From Bacillus sp. 1780r2a1 (GTDB lineage Bacteria > Bacillota > Bacilli > Bacillales > Bacillaceae_H): a stretch of DNA of 64,000 nt. Shown piece by piece: positions 8,335-17,709 of the stretch. The notes beneath the pieces are model-generated. The model was not told the DNA's origin. It made no database searches and saw nothing but the letters and a program-made list of their open reading frames with translations. Each line of letters starts with the position of its first letter. Position 1 is the stretch's first letter. The position numbers and the translations under genes were made by a program. The stretch spans positions 3,841,258 through 3,905,257 of the forward strand of contig CP099863.1 in assembly GCA_024134725.1 (NCBI GenBank), read 5' to 3'.

Positions 8335-8610
8335 CTTATCCCTCCGCTATATCATTTCACCTTCATACTTTTTATTTTACAATGGTTATCTTCTTCATAA
8401 AAGCTTTAAAACTCTTTCCTTTCAAATGACCCCTCTTGTCCATTTTTCTATTTTAATAAAATATTACGTACATGTTTTCACGATATGAATAAACTAATAT
8501 ACAACGTGTTTTCTATGTTTATTCACCTGACATTATCGTTGTTTTTTCTATTCAAATATGCTATTGTTGTTAGAAATAATTTTTTACTGTCTTTTTTTAG
8601 GAGGGATTAT

Positions 8611-9150
8611 ATGATGAGACATGTTACTTTGCTAGACATCTTCACACACCCAATTGCTAAAAAATATTTAACAAGATCTGGAGTTGCTCACGCAGTTTCT
8701 GTGGCGTATCATGCTTTTCGTTTATCCACTCAGTACAACGTCAATCCAGATTTAGCAACTAAAGCGGCCCTACTTCACGATATTGGTCACTATGAATGGT
8801 ATACAAATGGTCAGTGGGACTATGAAAAATATAAAAAGAATGATATTCATGCAATTAAGGGAGCTGAGCGCGCCCACAAGTTATTAATACGCCTTGGAGA
8901 AGAACCTCAAGCAGCAAAAGAAATTGCTTTAGCTATTTTACTTCACACTGATTCTTACTTACCAGAAGGAACCATTCATCAACGTCCTCTACAGAAAGTG
9001 GTCAAATTGGCAGATGAAGCGGATGAAGAACCCGGTGGAAAGCATCACTATCGTCAAATGGATTATGCTTTAGCTGTTAAAAAAATTGAAGAGCTTGATC
9101 AGAATGTGGAACGAATTCTTGGGTCAGAACAATTTAAGCAACTAGGTTAA
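8611..9150 (+). CDS. HD-domain phosphohydrolase, function unknown
   Basis: A 180-residue HD-superfamily protein. The metal-binding set is visible as H (SGVAHAVSVAYHAFRL), HD in LLHDIGHYEW, H in ILLHTDSYL and D in KLADEADEE, so the active site seems intact. These proteins hydrolyse phosphoesters or nucleotides; the substrate is not evident. AGGAGGG 6 bases upstream supports the start at 8611 (8614 is nearly as good). The frame is open upstream to 8485 but without a ribosome site, and codon use there does not look coding. Confidence 0.78.
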   Translation: MMRHVTLLDIFTHPIAKKYLTRSGVAHAVSVAYHAFRLSTQYNVNPDLATKAALLHDIGHYEWYTNGQWDYEKYKKNDIHAIKGAERAHKLLIRLGEEPQAAKEIALAILLHTDSYLPEGTIHQRPLQKVVKLADEADEEPGGKHHYRQMDYALAVKKIEELDQNVERILGSEQFKQLG

Positions 9151-9187
9151 AAGGGTTAACTTCTCTATTGAAAGTTAATCCTTTTTT
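9151..9187 (+). terminator. Terminator after the HD-domain gene
   Basis: AAGGGTTAACTT pairs with AAGTTAATCCTT (one mismatch) and is followed by TTTTTT, right at the stop codon. Confidence 0.75.
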
Positions 9188-9268
9188 ATGTGCAAAAATA
9201 AAGCTTATATTTCCCATATATTCGCAAATACTACATAAGGATTCTAAATTACAAAGGAGGTACATATC

Positions 9269-9460
9269 ATGCAAAAAAATGCTAGAGGATTTGTACAAGA
9301 TTCATGTACATCATTAACAGCTGCTAAGGCTAGCCTTGAGCAAGCTCTTCAAACTGTTGAAAAAGGTTCAAATCGTGAGCGTATTGAGCAGTCTTTACAG
9401 GCTGTTGAAACTGCTTTAGGCCAATGTGACTCAACGGCTTCAACATTATCACAAGTTTAA
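9269..9460 (+). CDS. Small soluble helical protein, unknown function
   Basis: A 63-residue protein, almost entirely helix-forming, with a regular pattern (ASLEQALQTVEKG ... RIEQSLQAVETALGQCDSTA) suggesting two helices packed in a hairpin. Two cysteines occur at about residues 12 and 54. AAAGGAGGT lies 9-10 bases before the ATG and a strong terminator follows at once, so it is an independent, probably well expressed gene. I do not recognise a family with certainty; it resembles small spore- or stress-associated proteins of Bacillaceae. Confidence 0.7.
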   Translation: MQKNARGFVQDSCTSLTAAKASLEQALQTVEKGSNRERIEQSLQAVETALGQCDSTASTLSQV

Positions 9461-9462
9461 AG

Positions 9463-9497
9463 AAAAAGCGGTTGAGCCATAGCTCAACCGCTTTTTT
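9463..9497. terminator. Bidirectional terminator before yuiF
   Basis: AAAAGCGGTTGAGC/GCTCAACCGCTTTT with a CATA loop, between convergent genes, with A- and T-runs on either side. Confidence 0.9.
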
Positions 9498-9499
9498 CT

Positions 9500-10828
9500 T
9501 TATAGTATAAGTGCAGCAATCCATCCGAAAATAATTAACGGAATGTTATAATGTAAAAAGGTTGGCACACATGTATCCCAAATGTGATTGTGCTGACGGT
9601 CTACCGATAAACCTGAAGTTGGTCCTAACGTGCTATCTGAAGCAGGAGAACCAGCATCCCCCAACGCACCCGCTGTTCCAATAATTGCAATAGTTGCTAA
9701 AGGACTAAGGCCTAATTCTAAACAAAGTGGCACGAAAATTGTAGCAATGATTGGAATGGTTGAAAAGGATGACCCAATTCCCATCGTAACCAATAAACCA
9801 ATTACAAGCATTAATAATATTCCTAGTACTTGATTGCCGCCAATTAAATTAACCGAACCTTGAACAAGTGTTTCCACGTCCCCCGTTTCTTGAATCACTT
9901 TAGCGAAGCCTGAAGCTGACAGCATAACAAAACCAATAAATGCCATCATACGCATACCATCAGTTAAAACCGTATCCGCTTCGTTCCATTTCACAACGCC
10001 ACTTAGGTATACGACTATAATGCCGGCAAGTGAACCGAAAATCATTGAGCTTAATGGAATTTGCACAGCTAATGCAACAACAATAGCTATCAATGAAACG
10101 ATAATACCTTTACGTGTATAAGAAGGTTCAGTATTACTAGTTTCTTCGTTCATCGTGAGATTACTATTTTTATAAATACGAGGCTTACGATATGAAATAA
10201 AGACCGCTACAAGTAAACCGATAACCATTCCTAACGCAGGCAGAGCCATTGCTTTAACAATGTCACCGCTGTGTACTGCTAAACCGTTCTCTTGTATGTT
10301 TGCTGCGAGAATATCATGATAGATTTTCCCGAACCCCGCTGGCAGAAACATGTATGGTGTTACTAATCCAAATGTGATGACAGTTGCCACAAGACGACGA
10401 TCAATTTCCAGTTGGTTAAATACTGTTAATAACGGTGGAATTAACAATGGAATAAACGCAATGTGTACAGGAATTACATTTTGTGAAAAGCATGAAATAA
10501 TTAAGATAATTAATAACATAAGTACTTTAGAAAGTGCTTTTCTTTTTGTATCTCCTTCACGCCCAACAATCTTGAGCGCGCCTGCTACTACTGCGTCTGG
10601 AAGACCTGTTCTTGAAATCACAACGGCAAACGCTCCGAGCAATCCATAGCTTAACGCTACAGACGCGCTATTTCCTAGCCCTTCTGTGTATATGTTGACT
10701 GTATCTGTTAAGCTAATTCCTCCAACAAGCCCTCCGATAAGAGCACCGATAGCTAGAGAGAAAACAACGTTAATACGAAGTAAACTCAGTACAAGCATAA
10801 CAGCTACAGCTACTAAAACTGCATTCAT
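9500..10828 (-). CDS. yuiF: YuiF-type membrane transporter (Na+/H+ antiporter superfamily)
   Basis: A 442-residue integral membrane protein with about 11 hydrophobic segments, a cytoplasmic loop near residues 210-235 (KNSNLTMNEETSNTEPSYTRK) and the repeated helix-breaking motifs typical of the ion-transporter superfamily (CFSQNVIPVH in the first half; GIGSSFSTIPI and GALGDAGSPASDST in the second). It matches YuiF, annotated as an Na+/H+ antiporter-family or amino-acid transporter; the cargo cannot be told from sequence. GGAGG 7 bases before 10828 fixes the start. pepA is the next gene upstream on the same strand but has its own terminator. Confidence 0.85.
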   Translation of the reverse strand: MNAVLVAVAVMLVLSLLRINVVFSLAIGALIGGLVGGISLTDTVNIYTEGLGNSASVALSYGLLGAFAVVISRTGLPDAVVAGALKIVGREGDTKRKALSKVLMLLIILIISCFSQNVIPVHIAFIPLLIPPLLTVFNQLEIDRRLVATVITFGLVTPYMFLPAGFGKIYHDILAANIQENGLAVHSGDIVKAMALPALGMVIGLLVAVFISYRKPRIYKNSNLTMNEETSNTEPSYTRKGIIVSLIAIVVALAVQIPLSSMIFGSLAGIIVVYLSGVVKWNEADTVLTDGMRMMAFIGFVMLSASGFAKVIQETGDVETLVQGSVNLIGGNQVLGILLMLVIGLLVTMGIGSSFSTIPIIATIFVPLCLELGLSPLATIAIIGTAGALGDAGSPASDSTLGPTSGLSVDRQHNHIWDTCVPTFLHYNIPLIIFGWIAALIL

Positions 10829-10956
10829 TTTGAAACCTCCGTACTTTAGTGTATTAAACAATTAGAGAATTAAAACGATACACTCATTATAATGCCTTAC
10901 AATCAAATGTCAATGGAAAATCTAAACAAACGTTTGATTAATTACTTTTACTATAC

Positions 10957-10992
10957 AAAAAGCGTGGATGAATGAACTATCCACGCTTTTTA
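10957..10992. terminator. Terminator of pepA
   Basis: AAAAAGCGTGGAT/ATCCACGCTTTTT stem with an 8-base loop, 17 bases past the pepA stop on the minus strand. Symmetric, so also usable in the other direction. Confidence 0.85.
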
Positions 10993-11008
10993 TTCACGAT
11001 TATCCTGT

Positions 11009-12490
11009 TTAGAAATCACGAATTAATTGAGCTAACGTTCGAACCATGACCCCTGTTGCACCAGAAGGACCATATGCACCACCAGCATTTGTTGTAGCTG
11101 TTCCAGCAATATCTAAGTGAATCCAAGGTGTATTTTCTGCAAATTCCAACAAAAAGGTTCCTGCCATAATAGCATGTCCCTCTCGCCCTGGCGAATTATT
11201 TAAATCTGCTACTTTACTGCTTCTTACTTTCTTTTTATCTTTTTCTGTAATAGGAAGTTGCCAAATCGTCTCACCTGTATGCTGACTTGCAACCTGTAGC
11301 TTCTCATAAAAGGTAGAATCATTCGTCATTGCGCCTGTTGTATCTGTTCCTAAAGCTACAATCACACCACCTGTTAATGTTGCTACATCTACTAAATACG
11401 AAGCCCCGTGATGTTTTGCATACGTAATAGCATCTGCTAGTGCTAGTCTTCCTTCTGCGTCTGTATTCAATACTTCAATGGTTTTTCCGCTCATAGCTGT
11501 AATAACATCATCTGGCTTAAATGCTGTTGCGCTAACTACGTTATCCGTAGATGGAATGACCATTACAACATTTTGTTTTGGTTTTGTTTCACCAATCACT
11601 TCCATTGCCCCTAATACTGATGCTGCTCCACCCATATCCGTTTTCATCCCAACAATCCCGGATTTTGATTTGATTGAATAACCACCTGTATCAAAGGTAA
11701 TACCTTTCCCTACCAAGCCAATAACATCTTTCCACTCACTTTTCCCTTGATATTTTAATGTAATCATCTTAGGGGGTTCTATGGACCCTTGATTAACGGC
11801 TAGCAAAGCTCCCATCCCTAACGTTTCCATCTCTTCTTTTTCAAGAATTTCGCATTCAAATCCATACTTATTAGCTAACTTTTGAGCATATTCTGCTAAG
11901 TCTGTTGCTGTTAACATATTGCTTGGCAAATTAACAAGCGTACGTGCTGAGTTGGTAGCTTTACCATACACATAGCCATGCTCAAAAGCATCTTCCACGC
12001 TATCAGAAGCAATGACATTGATTTTTTCCAACTGAACAGTTGGCACGTTAGAACGCTTTTTATAATGTTCAAATTCGTATGTAGATAGTTGACTCATTTC
12101 ACCTAATAAACGAGCCGTCGTTTCCTCACTAATAGCATCCGTGGTAAACGTTGAAAGTTCAATCGTTATCTCTTTAAATTGAGCTTTCTTCAGTTGTTGA
12201 AAGAGATTGCCGTAGGCTTCTTTTAGGCTTTCTTCAGTAAGTCCACTTTTTCTCCCTAAACCAATAAAAATTAGGCGCTTTGCCCCAATCTTATTAAACG
12301 TTGGAATGGTGGAGACTTGTTTTTCATTGACGTTTATATCTCCCGCTTTTACAAGCTGCGAAAGATAATCATCAAATGTCGCATTAATCTTTTCTAAAGG
12401 GCCTTCAAATGAATCATTTCTATGAAAAATCCCTACTACTAGTGCTTCTGTTTCTCTCTCTAAATTTAAATTAGTATGTAACTGAATCAT
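11009..12490 (-). CDS. pepA: Leucyl aminopeptidase (M17), PepA/YuiE
   Basis: A 493-residue M17 leucine aminopeptidase, which releases N-terminal residues from peptides in the cytoplasm using two metal ions. The N-terminal macro-like domain covers about residues 1-165. The catalytic domain carries [17 protein letters not shown] (metal lysine and aspartate), [12 protein letters not shown] and the family signature [13 protein letters not shown]. It is full length. It lies upstream of yuiF, as in B. subtilis, with separate transcription likely. Confidence 0.93.
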   Translation of the reverse strand: MIQLHTNLNLERETEALVVGIFHRNDSFEGPLEKINATFDDYLSQLVKAGDINVNEKQVSTIPTFNKIGAKRLIFIGLGRKSGLTEESLKEAYGNLFQQLKKAQFKEITIELSTFTTDAISEETTARLLGEMSQLSTYEFEHYKKRSNVPTVQLEKINVIASDSVEDAFEHGYVYGKATNSARTLVNLPSNMLTATDLAEYAQKLANKYGFECEILEKEEMETLGMGALLAVNQGSIEPPKMITLKYQGKSEWKDVIGLVGKGITFDTGGYSIKSKSGIVGMKTDMGGAASVLGAMEVIGETKPKQNVVMVIPSTDNVVSATAFKPDDVITAMSGKTIEVLNTDAEGRLALADAITYAKHHGASYLVDVATLTGGVIVALGTDTTGAMTNDSTFYEKLQVASQHTGETIWQLPITEKDKKKVRSSKVADLNNSPGREGHAIMAGTFLLEFAENTPWIHLDIAGTATTNAGGAYGPSGATGVMVRTLAQLIRDF

Positions 12491-12616
12491 CTACAATCAT
12501 CCTTTCATAGTAAAACCTTTTAAAAGCTATAGAGCTCTTTATATGTAATATTGTCTCATGAACAATTATAAATAACGAATATATTCACTTACGTCTAATT
12601 TATAGCAACCAAAATA

Positions 12617-12640
12617 AAACACCCATAGCATATGGGTGTT
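12617..12640 (-). terminator. Terminator of yuiC
   Basis: AACACCCATA/TATGGGTGTT with a 3-base loop overlapping the yuiC stop codon; on the minus strand it runs into TTTATTTT. Confidence 0.8.
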
Positions 12641-13256
12641 AGCGAACTAAATTAACTTTTTGCCTAAATACCTGCATCGATTTGTTTTCATTAAGAGCCG
12701 TTAGTTGCTGTTCAGACAGGGTTCCCTTACCTTTTTCAACTACGTATACACTAAGTTCTTTTTTACCCCACATTTCATAGACATCAGCTACTGTTTCAAA
12801 ATATAAATCTAAATGATTACCTTTAATTGCTCCACCTTTATCCGCTACGACGCCGTATCCGTATCCAGGAATAAATAAAATTGTACCAATTGGGAATATT
12901 GATAAGTCTGCAGCAATTGTCGAGTATAAATCTCGTTTTACTTTTACACCTGAATATGTGATACCGTAACTTGGATCTGTAGGGTTTTTACCCGTTGACT
13001 CATACCCTGCTGTATACCCTGTGGCTAACACCGTATGGCTTGGATACGCTGACCAATCAAAAGCCTCTTCAATTGCTAATGGTTCCTTCTCAGAAGCATC
13101 CGCTCGAAGACTATGATTAACAGGTGTAGAATCAACCCTTAGCAGACTTTCAAATAAGACGGTAACGGGTACTCCTGTGACAGCTTCATAGGTTGTCAGC
13201 AATGCTCCTACAACAAGCAAAGACATACCAATACGCTTTATTAATGTTTTAATCAT
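12639..13256 (-). CDS. yuiC: 3D-domain muralytic enzyme YuiC
   Basis: A 205-residue protein with an N-terminal membrane anchor or signal (residues 3-25, [18 protein letters not shown]) and a C-terminal 3D (three-aspartate) domain, the double-psi barrel of MltA-type lytic transglycosylases. The aspartates are in [28 protein letters not shown] and NHLDLYFE. B. subtilis YuiC is a stationary-phase muralytic enzyme. I start at the ATG at 13256; a TTG at 13298 extends the frame but has no ribosome site, whereas GGAAAGAG and GGAGGAG lie before 13256. Clustered with yuiB. Confidence 0.82.
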   Translation of the reverse strand: MIKTLIKRIGMSLLVVGALLTTYEAVTGVPVTVLFESLLRVDSTPVNHSLRADASEKEPLAIEEAFDWSAYPSHTVLATGYTAGYESTGKNPTDPSYGITYSGVKVKRDLYSTIAADLSIFPIGTILFIPGYGYGVVADKGGAIKGNHLDLYFETVADVYEMWGKKELSVYVVEKGKGTLSEQQLTALNENKSMQVFRQKVNLVR

Positions 13257-13325
13257 ATGACTCTTTCCAACTCCTCCCACGAATCTATTTGTTTCCAAAG
13301 GAAAGTTAAATTATGCGTAGAAAGA

Positions 13326-13353
13326 GCAAAAACCCCTTTCTCATGAGAAAGGG
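13326..13353 (-). terminator. Terminator of yuiB
   Basis: Perfect 20-bp palindrome CCCTTTCTCATGAGAAAGGG, followed on the minus strand by GTTTTTG, 20 bases past the yuiB stop. Confidence 0.85.
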
Positions 13354-13372
13354 TGCATTCAATATTATCCAC

Positions 13373-13696
13373 TTAAAACATTTGATATCCTCTTACCCTA
13401 AGCATTTTGATTGCCATCCCTGCCATAAGAGCACCTAAAAATCCAGATAGTAAAATAACGATATCTGCGGTAGCTAATGAAAGAAATCGTTCACCTAGCT
13501 GAGCAATTGATGTTAAAGGTTCTTGAACATACTTAACTGCTCGTACTTCATCTACAATCAAAATCACAATAACCGGATACGTAATCGCCATAATCCATGA
13601 CATTCTTAAGAGCATATTCAATAAGAAACCGATTCCAAAAAACAACACAAAGAATAACAACATCGAAATAATTAATTCTGGTACACTCATTGCCAT
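13373..13696 (-). CDS. yuiB: YuiB-family membrane protein
   Basis: A 107-residue membrane protein with three hydrophobic segments (about residues 5-28, 32-48 and 77-97) and a conserved-looking central loop VDEVRAVKYVQEPLTS. It matches YuiB, an uncharacterised Bacillus protein that sits next to yuiC. GGGGAG lies 11 bases before the ATG at 13696; an ATG at 13690 is the alternative start. No catalytic motif is visible. Confidence 0.75.
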   Translation of the reverse strand: MAMSVPELIISMLLFFVLFFGIGFLLNMLLRMSWIMAITYPVIVILIVDEVRAVKYVQEPLTSIAQLGERFLSLATADIVILLSGFLGALMAGMAIKMLRVRGYQMF

Positions 13697-13782
13697 TTTT
13701 GATCCATCTCCCCGTCCTTCTTTCTTTAAGTGTACTTAAGTCAACAAATAGCGTCAATAACAGAATTTTTCGTTTATTGCAC

Positions 13783-13813
13783 AAAAAAAAGGAGATTCTA
13801 TAAGAATCTCCTT
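13783..13813 (-). terminator. Terminator of ndh
   Basis: AAGGAGATTC/GAATCTCCTT stem with a 5-base loop, followed on the minus strand by eight T residues. Confidence 0.88.
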
Positions 13814-13825
13814 GCTCTAATTTAT

Positions 13826-15040
13826 TTAAAAGAAATTAAATTTCCCTTTTTTAAGAACTAAACCAGCTCCACCTTGCAAGAATAAAGAGCGGTTATCAAC
13901 AACTTTTTTCATAAATGATGCGCTTGAACCAAATAGCTTACGGCCGTATACAACGCCAATCGCATCATCATGCCCTAAAGAACATACCGTACCTTTTAAA
14001 TCTGCTTTAAAGTCTTTAAGCTCTTTTTCACCACGAATTAAGCGTGAAATGTTTTCTGCGCATGTTTCACCTTGCTGCATAGCTACCTGAGCTGTTGGAG
14101 GGTATGGACGATCATTTTCAGGATTAATCATAAATGAGCAATCTCCTACGATAAATACATCGTCATGACCTGGTGCCAGAAGGGAGTTGCTTACCTTAAC
14201 ACGACAACGATTATTTTCGAATCCTGCTTTTTCAATAATATGACTTCCTCGTACTCCAGCTGCCCATACAACAGTTGCTGATTTAATTTCTTCAACTTGG
14301 TCATCTTTTTCAACTAAGATGCCTTCTTCTGTACATTCTTTAATTGCTGTGCCAATTTTAAATTCGACACCTTTTCTCTCAAGCTGTGTTACTGCATATT
14401 CAACCAATTCTGGATCGAACCCTGGTAAAGCTGTTGGTGCAGCCTCTACACACACAATACGTACTTTTTCACGCGGAATATCAAACTCTTTGCAGAGCTG
14501 AGGGACGCGGTTGGCTAACTCGCCAACAAACTCAATTCCAGTAAATCCTGCACCACCAACAACGATTGTTAATAACTCATCACGCTTTACAGGTTCATTA
14601 TTGTACGTTGCAAATACGTAATCAATATGTTCACGAATTTGACGCGCAGCGTTAATATTAGCAATTGAGAATGCATATTCTTTTAACCCTTTAATTCCGA
14701 AGGTTTCAGATTCATACCCTAACCCCACAACTAAGTAATCATATTCAAGTTCACTGTTTTCTAAAATAACACGCTTTTCTGCAGTATTAATATCCATTAC
14801 AGTGTCTTTTACAAAGTTGACTTTTCCTGTATTAATTAAACTTTTCACTGGGAATCTTGAACGATCGTGGTGTAATGTACCTGCAGAAACCTCATGTAAC
14901 CATGTTGTTTCATAATGGTAATCATTTTTGTTAACGAGCGTAATCTCAGCATCGTTTGTACCTAATTTCTTTTGTAAATGAACGGTTGTCATAATTCCAC
15001 CGTAGCCAGCACCTAAGACAACAATTTTCGGCTTTTTCAT
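13826..15040 (-). CDS. ndh: Type II NADH dehydrogenase (NDH-2)
   Basis: A 404-residue peripheral-membrane flavoprotein that passes electrons from NADH to menaquinone without pumping protons. The FAD-binding motif [16 protein letters not shown] is at the N terminus, the NAD-binding motif [17 protein letters not shown] near residue 165 and the second FAD motif VFIVGDCSF near 295; the quinone-site motif [12 protein letters not shown] follows. The C-terminal amphipathic helix ends in KKGKFNFF. It holds the yumB position but by recalled sequence is closer to B. subtilis Ndh (YjlD). Start at 15040 by spacing from AAGGTGG. A Rex-like site lies upstream. Confidence 0.9.
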   Translation of the reverse strand: MKKPKIVVLGAGYGGIMTTVHLQKKLGTNDAEITLVNKNDYHYETTWLHEVSAGTLHHDRSRFPVKSLINTGKVNFVKDTVMDINTAEKRVILENSELEYDYLVVGLGYESETFGIKGLKEYAFSIANINAARQIREHIDYVFATYNNEPVKRDELLTIVVGGAGFTGIEFVGELANRVPQLCKEFDIPREKVRIVCVEAAPTALPGFDPELVEYAVTQLERKGVEFKIGTAIKECTEEGILVEKDDQVEEIKSATVVWAAGVRGSHIIEKAGFENNRCRVKVSNSLLAPGHDDVFIVGDCSFMINPENDRPYPPTAQVAMQQGETCAENISRLIRGEKELKDFKADLKGTVCSLGHDDAIGVVYGRKLFGSSASFMKKVVDNRSLFLQGGAGLVLKKGKFNFF

Positions 15041-15507
15041 TGAATGGTCATCCACCTTTTTTTAGTTTATAGTTATCAAATATTTGGATTAAAAGTCATA
15101 AAGTTATAAATAAGGTCTACTTTTTTATGTTAGTGTAAACAAGAAAAGCGATTGCTATCCATTTCTTTTCCCGGTTTTACCTCATAGTATTCCTAATAGT
15201 TTGTGAACCATTTCACGTAAAATGACATAGTGAACCCTTACTGAAACGATATTATATCTAAAAACATATTATGCTTTTTCACGTTATTTTTCAATACCTA
15301 TCGATTGATTTATAAGCTTTTTAATTTTCAATCTCTTCATTAAATAATAGAATTTCGAAAGCTATATTCTTCTTTTTTCCATATTTATAGAAGTGCTAAA
15401 AAGTTTTCTTTCTCCTTCAGTGCTTTATAATAAATTTTTATCTTTTAATTGTGCTATCATAACAGTAGACTTCTTTAACCTAAATTAACGAATGAGGTGA
15501 CTAAATT
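15041..15507. other. Intergenic region between divergent ndh and yumC
   Basis: 467 bases without a convincing gene. It is AT-rich, contains a Rex-like operator (15201-15218) on the ndh side and a ribosome site (GAGGTGA) just before yumC. I find no riboswitch fold or small ORF with a ribosome site. Confidence 0.6.
15201..15218. promoter_or_regulatory. Probable Rex (redox-sensing repressor) operator
   Basis: TTGTGAACCATTTCACGT matches the Rex consensus TTGTGAA-N4-TTCACAA at 12 of 14 defined positions. It lies about 160 bases upstream of ndh. On the minus strand it overlaps a possible promoter (TTTACG, 17-base spacer, TATTAG). Rex controls ndh in B. subtilis in response to NADH/NAD+, which fits this location. 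Confidence 0.65.
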
Positions 15508-16500
15508 ATGAAAGAAGATAAACAAGTATACGATATCACCATTATTGGTGGTGGACCTACCGGGCTATTTACTGCATTTTACGGTGGAATGCGCCAAGCA
15601 AGTGTGAAGATTATTGAAAGCTTACCTCAATTAGGCGGTCAACTTTCGGCTTTATACCCTGAAAAATATATTTATGACGTTGCTGGATTCCCCAAAATTC
15701 GTGCACAAGAGCTTGTTAATAATTTAAAAGAACAGATGAAGCAGTTTAACCCAACTGTTGCGCTAGAACAAGCGGTTGAAAAAGTAGAAAAGCAAGCGGA
15801 CGGTGTTTTTCGATTAACGACTAATTCAGAAGTTCATTATTCTAAAACAATTATTATCACAGCTGGAAACGGTGCTTTTAAGCCTCGTAAAATCGAGCTA
15901 GAGAATGCAGAGCAATTTGAAAAAGCAAACTTACATTATTTTGTTGATGATATGAATGCCTTTAAAGGACGCAAGGTATTAGTATGCGGCGGCGGTGATT
16001 CTGCAGTAGATTGGTCATTAATGCTTGAATCGATTGCAGAGCAAGTTACGCTGACACACAGACGTGATAAATTCCGCGCGCACGAGCACAGCGTAGAACA
16101 ATTAAAAAACTCCAAAGTAGATATAAAAACACCTTACATCCCAGTAGAATTTATTGGTGAAGAGCGCATTACGCAAGTCGTTCTTGAAAATACAAAAGGT
16201 GAAGAAAAAATTGTGGTAGACGTTGATGATGTTATTGTAAACTTTGGCTTTGTATCATCGTTAGGTCCAATTAAAGAGTGGGAGTTAGAATTAGAAAAGA
16301 ATACAATTGTGGTTAACTCTAAGCAAGAAACAAATATCCCTGGAATTTATGCAGCTGGAGACATTTGTACATATGAAGGAAAGGTAAAGCTAATTGTTGC
16401 AGGGTTCGGTGAAGGTCCTACAGCCGTTAACAATGCAAAAGCATACATTGATCCAAAAGCTCGCCTACAACCAATGCATAGTACATCAATGTTCTCGTAA
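15508..16500 (+). CDS. yumC: Ferredoxin/flavodoxin--NADP+ reductase, YumC type
   Basis: A 330-residue thioredoxin-reductase-like flavoprotein without the redox-active CxxC, as expected for YumC-type reductases that move electrons between NADPH and ferredoxin or flavodoxin. FAD motif [16 protein letters not shown] at residue 10; NADPH motif [17 protein letters not shown] near 155; second FAD motif [18 protein letters not shown] near 275. GAGGTGA precedes the ATG. Single gene with its own terminator. Electrons from this enzyme could support Fe-S assembly and other reductive steps nearby (inference). Confidence 0.92.
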   Translation: MKEDKQVYDITIIGGGPTGLFTAFYGGMRQASVKIIESLPQLGGQLSALYPEKYIYDVAGFPKIRAQELVNNLKEQMKQFNPTVALEQAVEKVEKQADGVFRLTTNSEVHYSKTIIITAGNGAFKPRKIELENAEQFEKANLHYFVDDMNAFKGRKVLVCGGGDSAVDWSLMLESIAEQVTLTHRRDKFRAHEHSVEQLKNSKVDIKTPYIPVEFIGEERITQVVLENTKGEEKIVVDVDDVIVNFGFVSSLGPIKEWELELEKNTIVVNSKQETNIPGIYAAGDICTYEGKVKLIVAGFGEGPTAVNNAKAYIDPKARLQPMHSTSMFS

Positions 16501-16501
16501 T

Positions 16502-16542
16502 CAAAAAGCGAATGACCATTTGAATGGTTATTCGCTTTTTTT
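16502..16542. terminator. Terminator of yumC
   Basis: An 18-bp stem (AAAAAGCGAATGACCATT with AATGGTTATTCGCTTTTT) and TG loop followed by a long T-run, directly after yumC; symmetric enough to act also on the convergent gene at 16528. Confidence 0.88.
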
Positions 16543-16980
16543 TAGGGTTTCAGCTAATGCATGTAGCCCTTTTTTATCGTTCGTCTGTAACTGGACTTCA
16601 TATTTAAGCTCTTCTTCACGAATTAAGTTAGTCGATACCTGATAATTCTTCAATTCACTTATATAAGTGTGGTACGGCAACAGGTTAAATGGCGATCCCA
16701 CACTTTGAAAAATGAGCTGCGCCACTTCTTGCTCTTGAGTATTTAAATATAGAATTGATATCTGTTTGTTGGAATCCAAAAATAGGAGTGTAGTTTTTAT
16801 TGGCAATGGTGTGGGGATATGTTGGATAAAAAGCATCGATTCAATTTTATCTTGCTTCTGAGATTTTATCGGAATAAACCATGCAGTTAGTTGTTGAATC
16901 ATTTTTATTAAACGATTTTTTCTAAAAAAGCTTCCGTAACTATAGGCATTTGTTCGTAGTGTATTATTTTCTTCTACCAA
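16528..16980 (-). CDS. Uncharacterised protein
   Basis: About 150 residues, soluble, with no membrane segment, signal peptide or cysteine motif. A beta-rich middle (ESMLFIQHIPTPLPIKTTLLFLDSNKQISILYLNT) is followed by a helical C terminus ending KGLHALAETLKKSE. I do not recognise the family. The start is uncertain: a strong AAGGGGGTG favours TTG at 16980 (six bases downstream), while a GTG at 16989 lies inside the ribosome site. It converges with yumC and their ends share the hairpin. Confidence 0.6.
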   Translation of the reverse strand: MVEENNTLRTNAYSYGSFFRKNRLIKMIQQLTAWFIPIKSQKQDKIESMLFIQHIPTPLPIKTTLLFLDSNKQISILYLNTQEQEVAQLIFQSVGSPFNLLPYHTYISELKNYQVSTNLIREEELKYEVQLQTNDKKGLHALAETLKKSE

Positions 16981-17226
16981 ACTTTGCACCCCCTTAAAAA
17001 CCAGTCTAAATAAAACTGGGTTTCTTATATAAAATTATAAATAATTCTGACAATTAAGTCAATTAGAATAACATCTTGTGTTATGTTTCATCACACGTTA
17101 TTTCATACTCTATGCGCCATCATATACGTATATCCTTTATACAACTCACCAGAATTAGAATTCCTAACAAAAAAATTGAAATAGCTAAGCTGACGTTATT
17201 CACACAAAGTCAAAATATCAAAATAA

Positions 17227-17263
17227 AAAACAGCTCTATTCATTAGAATAGAGCTGTTTTTAG
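17227..17263 (-). terminator. Terminator of the IscA-type gene
   Basis: AACAGCTCTATTC/GAATAGAGCTGTT with an ATTA loop, with an A-run on the left giving the T-run for the minus strand. Confidence 0.85.
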
Positions 17264-17270
17264 TACCTTG

Positions 17271-17636
17271 TTAACACTCTTCCGGTGTACCAGCGTTCGC
17301 TGCCGTACGGAATGAAGATCCACAGCCGCATGATGCAATGGCATTCGGGTTATCAATTGTAAACCCTCCACCAAGCATAGACTGCTTGTAATCAATCTTA
17401 ACTCCTTTTAAGATTGGGGCACTTTCTTTATCAACAAGAATTTGAATGCCATGTTGTTCAAACTGCATATCGTTTTCACTAACTTCATGTGCAAAGCCCA
17501 TTCCGTATGATAAACCTGAACAGCCTCCTCCATTAATCGTTACGCGAAGGTAAGCATTCTCTTCTTCATGTTCTTTCATCATATCTTTTATTTGAAAGCT
17601 AGCCGCCTCTGTAATTTCTAGGATATCTTGACTCAT
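17271..17636 (-). CDS. yutM: A-type Fe-S cluster carrier (HesB/IscA family), YutM/ErpA-like
   Basis: A 121-residue A-type carrier. The three cluster-binding cysteines are present: NGGGCSGLSYGMGF and, near the C terminus, ASCGCGSSF. Such proteins accept Fe-S clusters from the SUF scaffold and pass them to targets. The SUF operon lies at 40.7-45.9 kb of this window and Nfu at 21.7 kb. The ribosome site AAGGAGG precedes the ATG. Probably monocistronic. Confidence 0.9.
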   Translation of the reverse strand: MSQDILEITEAASFQIKDMMKEHEEENAYLRVTINGGGCSGLSYGMGFAHEVSENDMQFEQHGIQILVDKESAPILKGVKIDYKQSMLGGGFTIDNPNAIASCGCGSSFRTAANAGTPEEC

Positions 17637-17709
17637 AATTAGATGACCTCCTTTTACCTATAAGTATACGCTGTGAGTAAATGATGAACAACTACTCTGC
17701 TTTCAGTTC

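Noticed and set aside
8485-8610. N-terminal extension of the HD-domain protein
   Set aside because: Hydrophobic low-complexity translation without a ribosome site; AGGAGGG sits right before 8611.
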